Assembly: GCA_037903475.1 (NCBI GenBank)
Contig: JBAJFG010000562.1
Span: 2,604,001 to 2,668,000 of the forward strand
Source: Ancylostoma caninum
Taxonomy: Eukaryota > Nematoda > Chromadorea > Rhabditida > Ancylostomatidae
DNA: 64,000 nt
Direction: 5' to 3'
Of the stretch, positions 46,390 through 59,421 are shown piece after piece (the stretch's first letter is position 1; every line of letters begins with the position of its first letter). The notes under the pieces are model-generated. The model ran no database searches and was not told the DNA's origin. It saw nothing but the letters and a program-made list of their open reading frames with translations. Both the position numbers and the translations under genes were made by a program.

Positions 46390-46451
46390 GAACTATCAGG
46401 AGAGATTCCCGCCCATCCTGTGTGATGGGCGGGAATCTCTTCTGATAGTTC
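46390..46451. repeat. Long hairpin 115 bp downstream of the gene B stop
   Basis: 28-nt arms pair at 27 positions around a 6-nt loop: GAACTATCAGGAGAGATTCC on the left and its complement on the right. It could be a tiny MITE or a 3' RNA structure. Confidence 0.7.
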
Positions 46452-47699
46452 ACATCACTCGCCCAATTCTAATCTATGCATAGAGTATGAGACGTACGCG
46501 TTATGAGTCTGCGAAGCAGAAAAAACCCCAATCTTCCGACTTAAAATTAACGATCTATACCTACCATGTGCACGGCTACTAATCTACCAGAAACCTATGT
46601 AGTCATCATTTAATGCATTGGCAAGAATAAAAAACAATGACATTGGTTAACTAACCTGAGTGAAGTCTTTGTGGTAGCCTAAGCCTTATAGTTGTGTTCG
46701 TTCATTTTTCCTTTATCTCAGAGTGTATCGATCAATGTTGTATGGTGCGTCACAGCACTGTGAACGCAAAAACGTGTGTTGGGTATGAATTCGAAATTGA
46801 AAAAGTGAAGGAAAAGCTCTTTATATCAAGCTGAATTGTGCAAGTCCCACTGTTTTGAGGATTTACAGCTTTTGATGTGGTTGTGTGATTGAGCATGCGA
46901 CTGCAATAGATGTATTAAACCGTTGGAAGCGATTGTGTCAGGGACGAAACTTCGGTAGACGTGCTACCCTAGTGATCTCTCACCCATAATTACCGTCCAT
47001 ATGGACGAGCGACTCCTCCCCGAACTGGTGCAGCCCATTCATAAACGCACTCTTAGGAAAACCCTTTAAATGAGACGATTCCTTGTCATGATAAGATACC
47101 CAAGATACAAGAGGAAGAAAAGAAAAAAGCTTGCAATGCCTAAAATCCCAAGCAGTCTCTGATCAAAGTACTAACCAGGCCCAACACTGTTAAACCTACC
47201 AAGTTAAACATTATGGTATCAATGTGACATTGTGCTTAATGAATCCATCTTCTTAGTCAAAATTCAAAGTGTTCGCGGAATCGTAGTGTCAACTCGCGTC
47301 CTCTGTCGAACTTCGAAAAGCCCATATTCATGCCCGTCAAAGTCTCGTTCCTAATTCGAAAGTCTCTTCGTAATCCGAGGCATCAACCGCTGAAATGTCT
47401 CCCTTCGGCAAAGATGTTCGGTTTCAAATAAATGGAGAATTTGAATGTTGCAACATTGGAGGCCAGTACAGTGCTACACGAAAGGGAAGAAGAGTCTTTT
47501 CTCAATCTCGAATACCTGCATATTTAAAGTTTCCTAAATGTTCACTTGAAGTGACAAAATTGTTCGGTTTTTATTTGGTTTCAAGTAGAATTCTTACTTC
47601 TGTCCTACCCCTAAGCTATTTACATAATAAAGCATAGTTGTAGTTGCTGTACAATAATGAAGTACAGTTATACACATGACACTATGAAGAGAATGATTG

Positions 47700-48275
47700 T
47701 CATTAACGCTCGTATGCACGCACATCCCTAATGGGGAAGGGAGGAGATCGGAACTGCTGTCAAGTATTCGAGCAGTTCGAAACGGTGGTCGGAAGATTGT
47801 TAGCATATTGAATTCTTTATGGATCCCCTATACATGTGCAGAGTACTGGACCACATCCCCATGGAGGGGATGCACATTCTCTACGCTGAATAGGAGATCA
47901 TGAGGGATCGCGCTACTTCGCAAATTAGCACCCAAACAATGGTGGATCCAGAGCCAACACATCTTCATGAAAGTATTCAGGCTAGAAGTATTTTCAAGAA
48001 ATACGAAACTTATGAGTAATTGAATGGCAAGCCTGATTCCTCGCGATTCTCTACTCGGTTTAGGGGATGTTCATCTCCTTCCTCCAAAAGACCTCGTCGT
48101 CTCGTGAAGAAGCAAGAGAAGCGCAGTCTGTCCAATACTTTGCACATATGCCAGGGATCCATAAAGGATTTAATATATTGGCAATCGGTCGAGCACCGTT
48201 AGGAAGTATTCAAATACTTGATAGCATTTCTGATCCCCTCCCCTACCCAGCGGGGATGCTCATGCATAAGGGCCT
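47700..48275. repeat. Foldback element with arms of about 150 bp
   Basis: The segment around 47712-47850 recurs in reverse complement at about 48135-48275, sharing for example TTTATGGATCCC and the GAACTGCTGTCAAGTATT region, with about 15-20 percent mismatches by eye. Confidence 0.6.
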
Positions 48276-48535
48276 AAGACACCGCACACGCAAAATACCG
48301 ACGAAATAGCAGAATTTTACTTGTTTTGTACAACTATGTTAATGTTTCAATGTGAATACCCGTTTAATGTTTGCATTGCATTTAATGTGGGAGAAGATGT
48401 TCATAGGTTAATCCAAGCGGGGTAAACGACTTTTTTTAACACAAAAGTTAAAACCACTATGCTTCTCACTATTGAAACCTTGCAGTTTAGTATTCCTTCT
48501 GATTCGAATTTTCCAACTTCATTATTGCTGAGGTT

Positions 48536-48589
48536 TACAAAGCGATTGTTGCTTTAGTGGAGTACAAAGCGATTGTTGCTTTAGTGGAG
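48536..48589 (+). repeat. Two perfect tandem copies of a 27-bp unit
   Basis: The unit begins TACAAAGCGATTGTTGCTTT. Copies are 48536-48562 and 48563-48589. Confidence 0.9.
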
Positions 48590-49189
48590 TTGGCTTGTCA
48601 TTGTGAACGATGTGGTTTATAAAGGGAGTAGAATAAAGATGTGAACAGGCATTGCTTGCAAACAGCACGGTAGTCATGCTTCACGGCGGTTATGCACGTC
48701 CGAACACCTCTTTGGACACTTTTTGTTATCCAAACGACAAGTACCCCAACTTGTTCCTCACGTAATTGGCATGCTCGAAGATTAGCTATAAAAATGAGCA
48801 CCCAGCATTAGATTTCTCCAGTAATCACAGATCTTCGACGAATCGATGGTCCTTATAGTATCATAGCGCGAAAAACATTAAGAAGCCTGCTGGACTGACA
48901 CCAAGAGCCCTACAATGAATAGAATTATTATCACTGTGTTTTTACTATTACTGAAGAGCTGGCCTTGTATCACAATCTCTGCAGATTCTGATTCGATTAT
49001 GGCAGATTGTTAAGGCACACTATAAAAGGCAGCAGGAGTACAGTTCCCGGCATTTGCGGTTTGCCTTTTTACCACCTCTGCTGCAGCGAAGGTGAGCGCT
49101 AGCCGGGCTGTATGTTCTTCACTTTGTTTTTGATTTGCCTTGTGACTGAATTGCGTTCTGCAAGGCAATGAGGTGTTTGAGAGCATGGT

Positions 49190-49275
49190 CGAGAATGTTG
49201 CCTTCGACCTCCAGCCTCCGACAAAGGCGACATCGCCGAAACGTTAGTCAAAGTGGAGAATAAAGAAGTATAACA
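49190..49275 (+). other. Retroelement-like 3' tail with GCCGAAACG motif
   Basis: GGCGACATCGCCGAAACG, followed by GTTAGTC and AATAAAG, resembles tails of Penelope-like or related retroelements that carry hammerhead-type cores. The CUGANGA half is not intact. No reverse transcriptase is visible nearby. Confidence 0.3.
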
Positions 49276-52200
49276 ATCTGAGCAAAAACAGCTAGAAAAA
49301 GGAATACTTCATAGATCCTCATAGTATTTTTGCCCATGTACCTCATGTGGATGAGACTAAGCTGAGCATTCATTGGTGGCGATGATGCCCACTAGCCAGA
49401 CTGCTGCTGTTACGAGGCACTCTCCACTCACACTACTCATTCAACTCTCTCTCTTGTAATTCACGAGTAAACATATTCCATTGAACCACCTCTGTTGTGT
49501 ATAAAGACAAGATAAATCCAAGAATCTCAGCACTACAACACAACCTTGCAAACTCTAGAGGATGAGTCAACGAGTTCTTCACATTTCCACGGGAGCACAA
49601 CCTTGGACCACGAAAAAATTTGCCAATTATGGAGAGGATTGTTCATGCCACTCGTTTCTGCAGAGGATTTCGTGGAGCTTCGAGGAGTCAGCTTCTGCTA
49701 AAATAGCGCTAGGCAGCAGTTCAATTTTACTAAAATCATATTGCCGTGAGGAGCAGAGGAGACCTTTCTAATGTGTTTTTGTAGGCTTTCTTCACGGACT
49801 GCGCTGGAACTCAGGTGGATGTCAGAACTGTAAATGGATGGCAACTAACGAGCCATAAACATTCTTTGATTTTGTTGACGAAGTTCAGATTTCCGTGGAG
49901 ACAATGCAGTTTAGCAGGAAAAAGTCCAAAATCTACTCGTAGCCTTTGAACTCGCTAACATTTCATTCGTGGCGCAATTAAGATGCATGAATGAAGGAGC
50001 AAAATTGGGTTACCAAGCCAACTTTAACGCCTTTGGTGCATATGTGCGATAGTCGGAGCGAGGCTCTCGCCTCCTTCACTTTGGACAGAAGACCAGCAGA
50101 ACCCCCTCACTTACGAGAAGGGGAGGAGACCGGGGCTAAGCCCCGATAACAAATTAACAAAATTAGTTTTTCTTTGGGGGGGAGGCGGGGGTGATAGAAA
50201 CGATGAAGGAAATGAGAAGATGAAGGACGTAAATTAGAAGACGAAGCAACAGAAGTCAATATCGGGAAGATGGACGGAAACATCCTTATTAGGAAATGTT
50301 GGTAAACTCCTTATTAGGACATGTTAGTAAACATCTAATGAAATATTGTAATAAATGTTTGTGTTGTGTGAGTAGGCCGGAACGAATGACACATAGGTTA
50401 CAAAATTCGAGTTGGAGCACTGAACTGAACAGACTGCAAGGGGTTGAAGGTGTTAGGACACTTCCGTGAATGAAAATTTCCAGACAGAACCGTTTGCATT
50501 TTTCGAAAGCAATAATTTTCGCGGCAGATCCAGTTCTACGATCAATAAAAGTATTAAAAGGAAGTGAATCAAAAATGGGATAGTGCAGGGAAAAAGAGGA
50601 GGAAGAACTGTATAATGTGAAACCAATTGAAAATTCTAGACCTAGTAAATATGTTACCGGATCCAAGTTGGGGTTTTTGAGACCAACGAAAATAGCGAAG
50701 AACAGTAGGTTTTTCGCGAATTTCTCTTCAAACACAAAACCAAATGAGATGATCAGGGCATCATATCGAAGTAGGAGAAATTCTCTATCGATCCTATTTT
50801 ATAATAAAGCGCTAGGAGATATTACGAAATATGTCTGTCTGTCGCCGGTTGACTCATCGCCTCAGGGAGTCGAGGGGACGGCAATTTTTTCCATTTTCGA
50901 ATAGAATTCTCGGCGATTATGGCAGAGATTCGCAGAAAAAAGATAGAGCAAGATTGAAGAGGGTTCCCCACACCCAAGACTATTTCGCAATTTATCGAGA
51001 ATGAAAGATCGGGGGCGTTGTGGTTGCACGCCCGTGGTTGAGATGCTTGAACTGCAAGCACATTTTGAGTCCAAGTGAACATAATCCAGACAAAACAGGC
51101 CAAGACGACCCCAACCTCCTTGATCTCTTTATTTCTGATGACGTTTTCAGAGTCCTATTTCTCCATGAAACATCATTCGCTCTACATGAAGCTAACAAAA
51201 TAGGCACGCGCAGTTCAAAACAAATGAGGCTCACATAGGACAGCTAAACTCTTCAAAACGTAGTATTTACCTGGGACTTCGGGAAAACAGTGTATGTGGA
51301 AGCCTCGAAAAGCCACGAAAGGGTGAAGAATATCGTTAGGTGATGTTGCGGTAAGATCGAACGGTTAGCTGCTGCAGCTGAACCACTCGTACAGCTTGCC
51401 TAAAGAGGTTTTTCTTTTTTTGACGCCCTCCCTTCAGCCTTTGGCAGATTCTTTTCTCTGGATACAAGTGAAGACGAGAAGAGAAGAGGTCGAAAAGTGT
51501 TTTGAGACCGCACAGGAATTTTTCAGAAAACCTTTGAAAACAGCGAGTCGAATGACTACTTCACAGTTCTAAAAAGAAGAATCGGTCAAAAATATTTATT
51601 GGAGTAGAAAATTTGAAACGTTCTGGAAAAACAGAAACGGTCACCTAAGAATTGAATTCAACTCATTTAAAAGGGAAATTCTGTCCGAAGTAATTTGACG
51701 AAGAAAAATAATCAAGCAGATTCGCCGAAGCGGCGCTCTGGCTCGGATTTTTTTTCAGAGTGTAGGTATTTTAGAGGTAACGTGGCGCAGGTATTCCGCG
51801 AAGCTGCGCTCTGGCTCGGTATGACATGATGGGTAAAAGTCTCTCCTGCGCTGTGAAGAAGGGGGTGGAGCCAAAACCAGTACACTGGCTCTGGTCAAAA
51901 GCGAGACAGTGCAATGAGGGAGGAGGGCGCAGAGCGACAACCCAGCCGTCCTTAAGAGGCCGTCTCCGGTACCGTTCATCTTTAGCGGAAACGACTTACA
52001 ACGTCTTTCCAGAAGAAGTGATGAGTGATATAGGTGTAATTTCAGGAAAAAAAAAGGCCACTAAGTACCCTCCACTAATATGTCCAAGTTTCAAATAAGG
52101 AAGTTACAAGGAGAAATAGCCGTTTTTTAGCACTTTTTAGTGTTGTCTAAAGGGAAAGGGTTGCTGTGGGTGAATTATAGGGCACTGGGCACGAGGAGGC

Positions 52201-52647
52201 AGAATATGAAGTGCTGATGTTCCTCGGACCCTCCCATTTTGGAGATAATCGCAATGTGAGTGCTTTTTATGTTGAAATTAATGTCATATTTTCCTCGTCG
52301 AGGCGATAACTCATTCCACTGCCGCCGTCGTTGCGCTGCAGATAGAAGGGTATAGCTGAGCTTGCCTAAATAGATGAAGGTAAACGGCAACTGAATTACT
52401 CAACAACACTTACGTCTGTAAGGTGACCCCCCCCCCCGGTCGTCGCCTTTTCGTGACCGCCAGCTAGAAAAGCTGTCGTTACCCCCCCCCCCTCCGGTAA
52501 TCGACAATTGGCATCGCTGAGAGGCCTCAGACCTCTCAGATCCTCTTCACTTCGCGGACCCCCAGCTCCCCCTATCATACCTATGCTTTGATGTCGTTGC
52601 ACTACGTTATCTCGCTCCCGCTAACCATTGTTGGTTCGCATCGCTAA

Positions 52648-52728
52648 CTAGTTAATCGTGAGTCCCAGGCTTGGTTTGAAACACAAAAGTGCACATAAAA
52701 ACAGAAGGTATATACTTCCACCTGCCAT
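52648..52728 (-). other. Possible signal-peptide exon on the minus strand
   Basis: From an ATG at 52728 the minus strand encodes MAGGSIYLLFLCALLC followed by FKPSLG, a textbook secretion signal with a cleavage-like SLG. It reaches a stop 26 codons later, with a possible gttagc donor overlapping the stop. No following exon was recognised. It could be a first exon of an unseen gene or chance. Confidence 0.25.
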
Positions 52729-54374
52729 TTTCTCGTACTTCCGGAGAAACGGTGAGTCTTGTTGAGTATCTTCCGCTCTTCTCTGTGTTGTCCTCAGATG
52801 TCCCACAAATGTTATACGTCTCGTTGTGGCGTCATAAACCCACAGATGAATGGCTGCCGTAAACAATATCCGTGAGTATTCTACGAATTTTACATCCAGA
52901 ATTGTGTCGTGACGTCCTCTGAAAGGCAGGATCTGCCTATAATGGATAGTGCGAAATCTCCGCATAAAATAAATATTTATGCACGAGACATTCGTTTAAG
53001 TAGCTCTTTCTCAAACAGCGGTTTGGTTATAGCCTCTTTTATGGTTATTTCCCCTGAATAACTTTCCGACAAATAATATATCTTGCCCTTCGATCCTCAA
53101 AGGCAGTGTCAAGGCAAAATTCTCGATAGTACAAATTCTTCATCTTTTTACTCCTTTCGGCGAGCCAGTTGCAACTGTGCATGGTTTACATACGAAAACC
53201 TTAAATTTTTGGGTTTTGAACGGTTCAAAGCTACGATGTGGACGAGTTGTCCGGTGAACATTGGGAACGATTCGATGAGGCTCTTCGTATTCTCGTACTT
53301 TGGACAAACAGGCTAATTATTGGCAAAGAGCATCTTAAGGACCATTAACAATTCTTTTTTTTGCTGGTAGGTAAGCAAAATTCAGGTCGAAATTCTGGCC
53401 CTGTATCGATTGAAACACTTGTAACTTGTTGAAAAGAAATACCTGTTCAACACGTTAATACTCTTTGGTAAGAGTGCCTTCCGCGGCAAACGAGTATGTA
53501 GAGGGACCACACTGTTAACAGTTAAACATGTCTCAACAGTCTAAGACAAGATTTAATATGTTTCCACAAAATCCCCGAAGGGGCGGAGCGGGCACTGGAT
53601 CAGCTTGCTTAGCTTTGGGTACCAATAGTGAAGATTCCGCCACCTTTCGGAACACATACTTTGATTCGGAAGAATTACACCATGTTGGCTGTAGTCTTTT
53701 GTCAATCTCCTTAGATATGACTTCTCTTTTGCAATGAATGTTGTACAGTAGAAACGTTTGACTAATGCTCGAAGGCTCGCACCTGGTATATGACGCGGTA
53801 TAGAGGCTGTTAGCAACATCGTAATATGGCGCTTGAAAGCCTCTACCGAGAAAAGGACCGGGTGTGCAGAATGATGCATGCATCTCCACTACCTTAATGT
53901 ATGTCCTTCTGCCCCTTATCGTACCTCAAACTACAGCGCTCGCACCTGCCCAGATCCTGCACTTCGGTGACTGGTAGTTCCTGTAAAAATGCAGCTTGGT
54001 GATTAGCACATGTGTAAAAATCTAAAAAGGGTACCTGTTCCTAATGAGAGTGCTGCATACCTCTGCGAAATTGTATTCTGTTGCATTGAATGAAAATAAC
54101 CTGTTGAGGATAGGGAGGAATTCTCTGTCGATGTAAGAGGGGAGGGGGGAGTACTTCTGGTTCGAAAACGGTTCTGAAGCTTTTCAGTCGATATTCCATA
54201 TGCGCCAGTCCTTTATGAAATTGATAGTTGACTCTCATAGCATAAAAAAAACTACGGTTGCAGGTTTATACAAGAAGGTGAATATCCAAATAAAATCTCC
54301 ATAAGAAGGAGGAACTCACAGCTTGCAAACTGCACACCTATGTATACCTTCGCTGGTGACTTGTTACAAAACCA

Positions 54375-54398
54375 ATGCGCCGCCTCATCATCTTTGTT
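54375..54398 (+). other. Possible first coding exon of gene C
   Basis: ATG followed by codons for RRLIIFV and a consensus donor (gtaagt), ending in phase 0. This is the same style as the tiny first exons of genes A and B, and phase 0 is what the 59422 exon requires. A possible second piece (GTIRFFSSSPI, about 54530-54561, then gtaagc) follows. The 5-kb distance and lack of any homologous check make this speculative. Confidence 0.25.
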
Positions 54399-55120
54399 GT
54401 AAGTATTTTTACACGCTCATTTAGCAATTACAATTCAATTTCTGGTTGGTTTCACTAGCTTCATTCTGGAAAATTCTTTACAATATCGCTTATTTACCTA
54501 CCTGTCCTCTTCGCTGCTCTCTGTTAGGGAACCATACGCTTCTTTAGCTCGAGCCCAATCGTAAGCAATCAACGTCTTTCGCAATAAGCGCAGCTTCGCG
54601 TGTATTACAGTGAATTTTTGGAAATCCTCTTGTAGTATTTGTCCTGATGATGATTAATTATCGCAGCTCTTCCTTACAAAGCGTGGAAGCATATTATTGT
54701 TTGAGAGAGTTAGCTTCTCAGGGGGGGTTTTAGCCTACCTCTTGCTGCTTCACTATCCATAACCTATTCTAAAGCTGATGAATACTGCCATATCGAGAAC
54801 TATATAGAAATCCGTTTGCGATAATGTTCATGGCAGGATCCTTTAGCCGGCGACAGCTCTATTCACGTTCTCAGTAAAAACCTTCAAATAGGTGTTGTTC
54901 TCTTCGTCTTTGTCATTTATTGTGTATCGTTGTTCTCGGGAACTTCAAAGCTGCTTGCACAAGAAGGGGTGATAATTCTGAGCTTGCTAACATATCACTT
55001 TTGTACCTATATTTTTAATGGCATGAGTCCTTCGAACACTTCACATAATAAGTGAATGAGATGTTTTGTGAATTCACGTGTTCAGTTCCGGAGGTTCTAT
55101 CCCGAAATGAATAAAAATCA

Positions 55121-55948
55121 GGGGTGGTAGTAAACCTACTGAAACTGTCAGTTAACGAAGAACGTTAACTGGCAGCTAACTTCCACCTTACGGGGAACTG
55201 CGGGAGAGTAACGTAAGCTTCATTGGCCCCAACATGGTTCTCTAAGTACGATGCTTAAAAACTGTGACGAAACGGGGACCATACTTGCAGGTAAACTCAC
55301 AGTTCGAAATCGAACTGCGAGCTCACCGTCACGTTGAACTTGCTGCCAGTATGAAACGACGAGGACGCGGTGAGCGAAAGAGTGTTCCAGAGGACTTTTT
55401 ACTCATGGTTCGGGTTCATCGTTGTAGCCAGTCGAGCGTGCATTGGCTCCTTTTCGGTGAAGACGCATATCCGGGCACATCAGCTGGTCGATGTTCCCAC
55501 TGTCTCGATCACCATGACCTCCCGTCGGAGATCATCGGTGACTCCAATCTCCTGGTGGCTGATTCCGACAGCTGAGCCCTACTCCTTCCTAAATTAAATC
55601 CCACATATTTTATAGGCGTAGAACTACATCTTTGAGCTTAATGCATCAACGTTAGGTTATGCGGGAAGAGATTCACTGGCCGCTTGGGGTGTAATGGTCA
55701 CATGAAGTCCCATTTGCACTCGAATCCATGGTTCAGAGGTATGTCGGCATACTCCGAGGACAATGGGCATCCCATCTGTGAAGGTTCGAAACCTCTAAGG
55801 GTTTGAAGGTTTTGCAAGAGCCTCATCATCCAGACCACAGTTGTCAGTTAGCTCCTAGCTAGTTCATCGTTGCAAACCAGAGCTGACAGTTCACCGCGAC
55901 CTTCTGCTCATCGTTTCATCGCCGTTCCAGGAGGTTTACTACCACCCC
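55121..55948. mobile_element. TIR element family, copy 2
   Basis: Perfect 17-bp ends GGGGTGGTAGTAAACCT and complement. The interior aligns with 44910-45797 throughout, including the CACAGTTCGAAATCGAACTG segment. Confidence 0.85.
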
Positions 55949-58900
55949 AGCATTCCCTAAACTGAGTCGAAGGTCGAGTCGCCAGACAGTCTTTCAGTAC
56001 AGTAGTAGCACCTGGGCAGACTTTTCCCCACATCTTGGCAGTGTATCTGTATTCCGTAACTCTCTCAGTTAATGCAAGAGCTTCAGTCTTTATTTTGTAC
56101 AATGGAAATGTTGCTGCTCGAGGCTACATCTGACAGGTGAAGAATTCTTGGAGAGCTGATATTCATGATTAAATAAATACTGCTATGTATTCTTCGTGGC
56201 GCTGATCTCAAATCCAATTTCTTCATCTGTTGCGCGGTGCCATCTAAAAATTCATATTTATTTATTTATTTACTACACCAGTAGGGGTACCCACTTGAGA
56301 AGATAGTCACGGCAAAGTTGTGTTTGGTAGTGGTGTAGCAAGGACCTTCCGGACGTATTTAACCGTAGCCTCAACCACTTTCGATAGAATTAGCCAACAG
56401 CGCATGTGTCATCATCAGGTTAAGCCTTACCTTACCAGTGAATTATTTTCGATTTAAAGTGATGCGAAATTGAAGAGCTCGTATACACATGAATTCCGTC
56501 GGTGGTAGGTGAATGGCGCTAGAGATAATGCCACTTCCCACGAGCGTATGGCATGCGCAGAAAATCTTACCCTGGATTTTCGGATGTCAGGTATTTCCTA
56601 AGCCTAACAATCCAAGACAGGATTTACCTTAAGACGAATCATGCGAAGGGATGTTACGCTTTACTTCGAGTAGATAATTGATTGCGATAGCATCACTGTG
56701 ACAGCACTCAGCACTGATCTAGTTGCAGCGAGCCTGACCGGTAGCCACATACGCTGTGTCGTAGTAAAATCTGCAGTGGTGGAGCATTTCCATTTCCAGA
56801 AAATCCTTTTTGCCTTTCGTTAATCATGTGGCTACACTACCTCACATTGAGTAAAAGATCAAACTGGAACGAAAGTTAGTAAAGCGAAAACACTTGTCAA
56901 AGATGAGAGAAACAGTTATGAAGGCACCGACCCAGTAGGATACAGATGGAAGGATCATTAGCTAACAGCTAAAATCGAACATTTTCGTATAATCGCTAAG
57001 GTGATTGTCACACCACATCGTCCATGTCCAAAATCTGCATATTTTTTTCTTCGCTCGAATAGCCAATTTTCCCTTTCGAGATTTATTCTGCTGGAAGACT
57101 ATCCAATTATCTTGTGTTGATTAACCTATTAGAAATAGTTACGGTGGATATTTTCAGCAGAATATGTCTCGGGGGCCAAAATTGACAGTGCTGGACAAAC
57201 AGAAATTACGTCGCGTAACCCTCCACGGAAGGCACGGTAGAAGGTGAGGAAAGCGGATTCGAGCCCAGCATCACAAACCACATGCGACCCATATAGCATG
57301 TTATGATTGGTAGCATCCAGTAGAAATCACATATCCTTGTCGAAACTCCACCTCTTACACAGACTTATTTACAGAAATTTGAGTGACAAGTGCTATGTGA
57401 GGTTGTGTTTTAGTTTCTTTTAGGTTCTTCTCATCGCAAAAACAGGTTTTGTCCCGAAAGGTGAGGAATCGTGTTTCGATTTGAGGTCACAAATGCTGAC
57501 GCAGAACCTAGCCAATGTCTGTAAAAGGGCTTTTCAGCATCCGCAGTGACTGCGAAGGAGCAGGTATACTACAATATTTGCTAACCATTGTTGCTGAAAT
57601 CTATCATAATTAATTCCGTATTTGTTCTCTAGTTTTTATTATAGTTGGTGGGATCTTTTCATTCTCTCATTTCATCAATTATCACCCCATTGAGTGCAGT
57701 TTTCCACTTGCTTTGAACCCACTGTCTTAATCTTAAAACAAGAGCATCAACCATTGCAGCTCAGAGCTATCATAATAACTTCATCAACATTCTGTGAATT
57801 CTAAATCTGCCTTCCTGTTCTATTATTATTGCTAGAGAAACGCAGCATTGAAAGCTTGTGGGCTCTTAAAACTCACTACTGCTCTTAACACAAACTCAAT
57901 TCAAAATCAGATATTGGTGAGGGTTGACATCAGTGCTTGTTCCTTGCAACTAGAACGTACCAAAGAGGATAGTATTGCACACATACCGTAAAAGATCATA
58001 GAGTGCGGGCAGTGCGCAGCATTTGGCGCGTATTCAAAGTTTGGACTTAGTGGATTCAGTCATGTTAAGCGGAGCTGGAGGAGGGGAGGGTGTGCTGGTA
58101 CTATTAGCAGTAGCAGGAAAAAAGCCGCCGCTTCATAGTATTCAGTAAAATGATAGTCGAGTATTCCTGCTCATATAATGAACAAATCATGTGAAATTCT
58201 TCGTGAGAACGGCCGTTCTACCAACACATATTCACCTTCAACAAATATTCTTTTCAAAAGGACTTTCTGTTCACAAAATACCTGTGATTTTGAAGAAGGA
58301 CTAGTTCCTGTCCAGCTGTTGGACCAGCTGGATCATTTCCTTTCTCTATGAATTAGAGACAGTTTCTTAAACTAGAAGGACCACTCTGGGAGAGACTTCA
58401 GGTTCTACCTGGCCGCACGTTCTTGGAGTTATTAGCGTATGAGCACTCTTTCTCTAACTTTAGAAGTTTCTTGAAAACACGGGGAAACGAGCTCTGATTA
58501 CAGTCTTTCTGATGATAACATCTTAACAAGCCCTAACAGATTCAATTATGATGTAGACAGTTTCCCGATAATTGGAGTCTGGATATGGGTTGTACCTAAC
58601 TGATATGTATCACTTCCCATGCAAATTCAGGCATCAAAATCATAAATGCCAATTAAGTCACTTTTCAGCTTTTTGTGACAGAGATTATTTGTAATGACTG
58701 GGGAGCCCATTTCTGATTACGGCTGCAACTAGTAATCCCCAACTAGGCTCAAGCATGTGGAGGGGAGAGGTCAAGCTGGGCATCGTGTTTGTTTTGAGGA
58801 AGACCCTCGGCAAATTTCGATGGCTCGATCGAGAGGGAGACGAGTTGTGACAGCTGTAAATGAACTCCTAGATCTCGATGTCCGCAGAGACAAGGCATGA

Positions 58901-59421
58901 TATACTGAGTCACGTCTCGCACGACTCGCTAACAAGGTGCAAAGTTCATAGAAGCGCTATAGTGACATTCGCTACCTATGGAAACAGTAATTCCTATCCC
59001 AATCTTGTGAGGTACCAACCGCGAAACAAAATGGTTGCGCATTGTCAATTGCAGGAAAATGTTTTGTAAAAAGAAAGGAAGAAATTGAGTGTGCAGAACA
59101 GTCAATAGCTGCATGTTCCGAATTGGCACACTCGAGGGAGCGTGAGAATTCGATTCAGGTAGTCATTCTACGAGAGGAGAAGGTGTCGGAGCCATTCGTT
59201 CTTGTCGGCTCGTGAAGTCATAGTTCATGTGAAGGAAAGCACGCAACAGCAACAGCTTCGGAATACATTTGCATTTGTGATAAGGCTAGGGATATCAAAC
59301 AAGAGATACAAAATGGCACACACACCGCATTCAAACGAAATTCATCTTTCGAATACAAAGAACATGAAAAACCACACAAAAAACTAACTCATTCTTCATT
59401 CCAAAGTTTCAGGTTTTTTAG
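55949..59421. other. Unassigned DNA upstream of the visible part of gene C
   Basis: Should contain part of gene C's first intron(s) or its 5' exons. A hydrophobic frame at about 58062 (MLSGAGGGEGVLVLLAVAG) is signal-like, but I found no good donor after it. Confidence 0.4.

Larger units (their letters stand above)
46452..54374. other. Mostly unassigned DNA downstream of gene B
   Basis: Besides the foldback (47700-48275), tandem repeat (48536-48589), retroelement-like tail (49190-49275) and a possible minus-strand signal exon (52648-52728), no gene could be supported. Poly-C runs occur near 52429 and 52483. Confidence 0.5.

Noticed and set aside
50289..50735. Minus-strand frame of 148 codons
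   Set aside because: No recognisable domain; composition looks like translated non-coding AT-rich DNA.
53533..53889. Overlapping frames of 118 and 108 codons (minus) and 69 codons (plus)
   Set aside because: Three mutually overlapping frames with no motif; I cannot choose one or support any.
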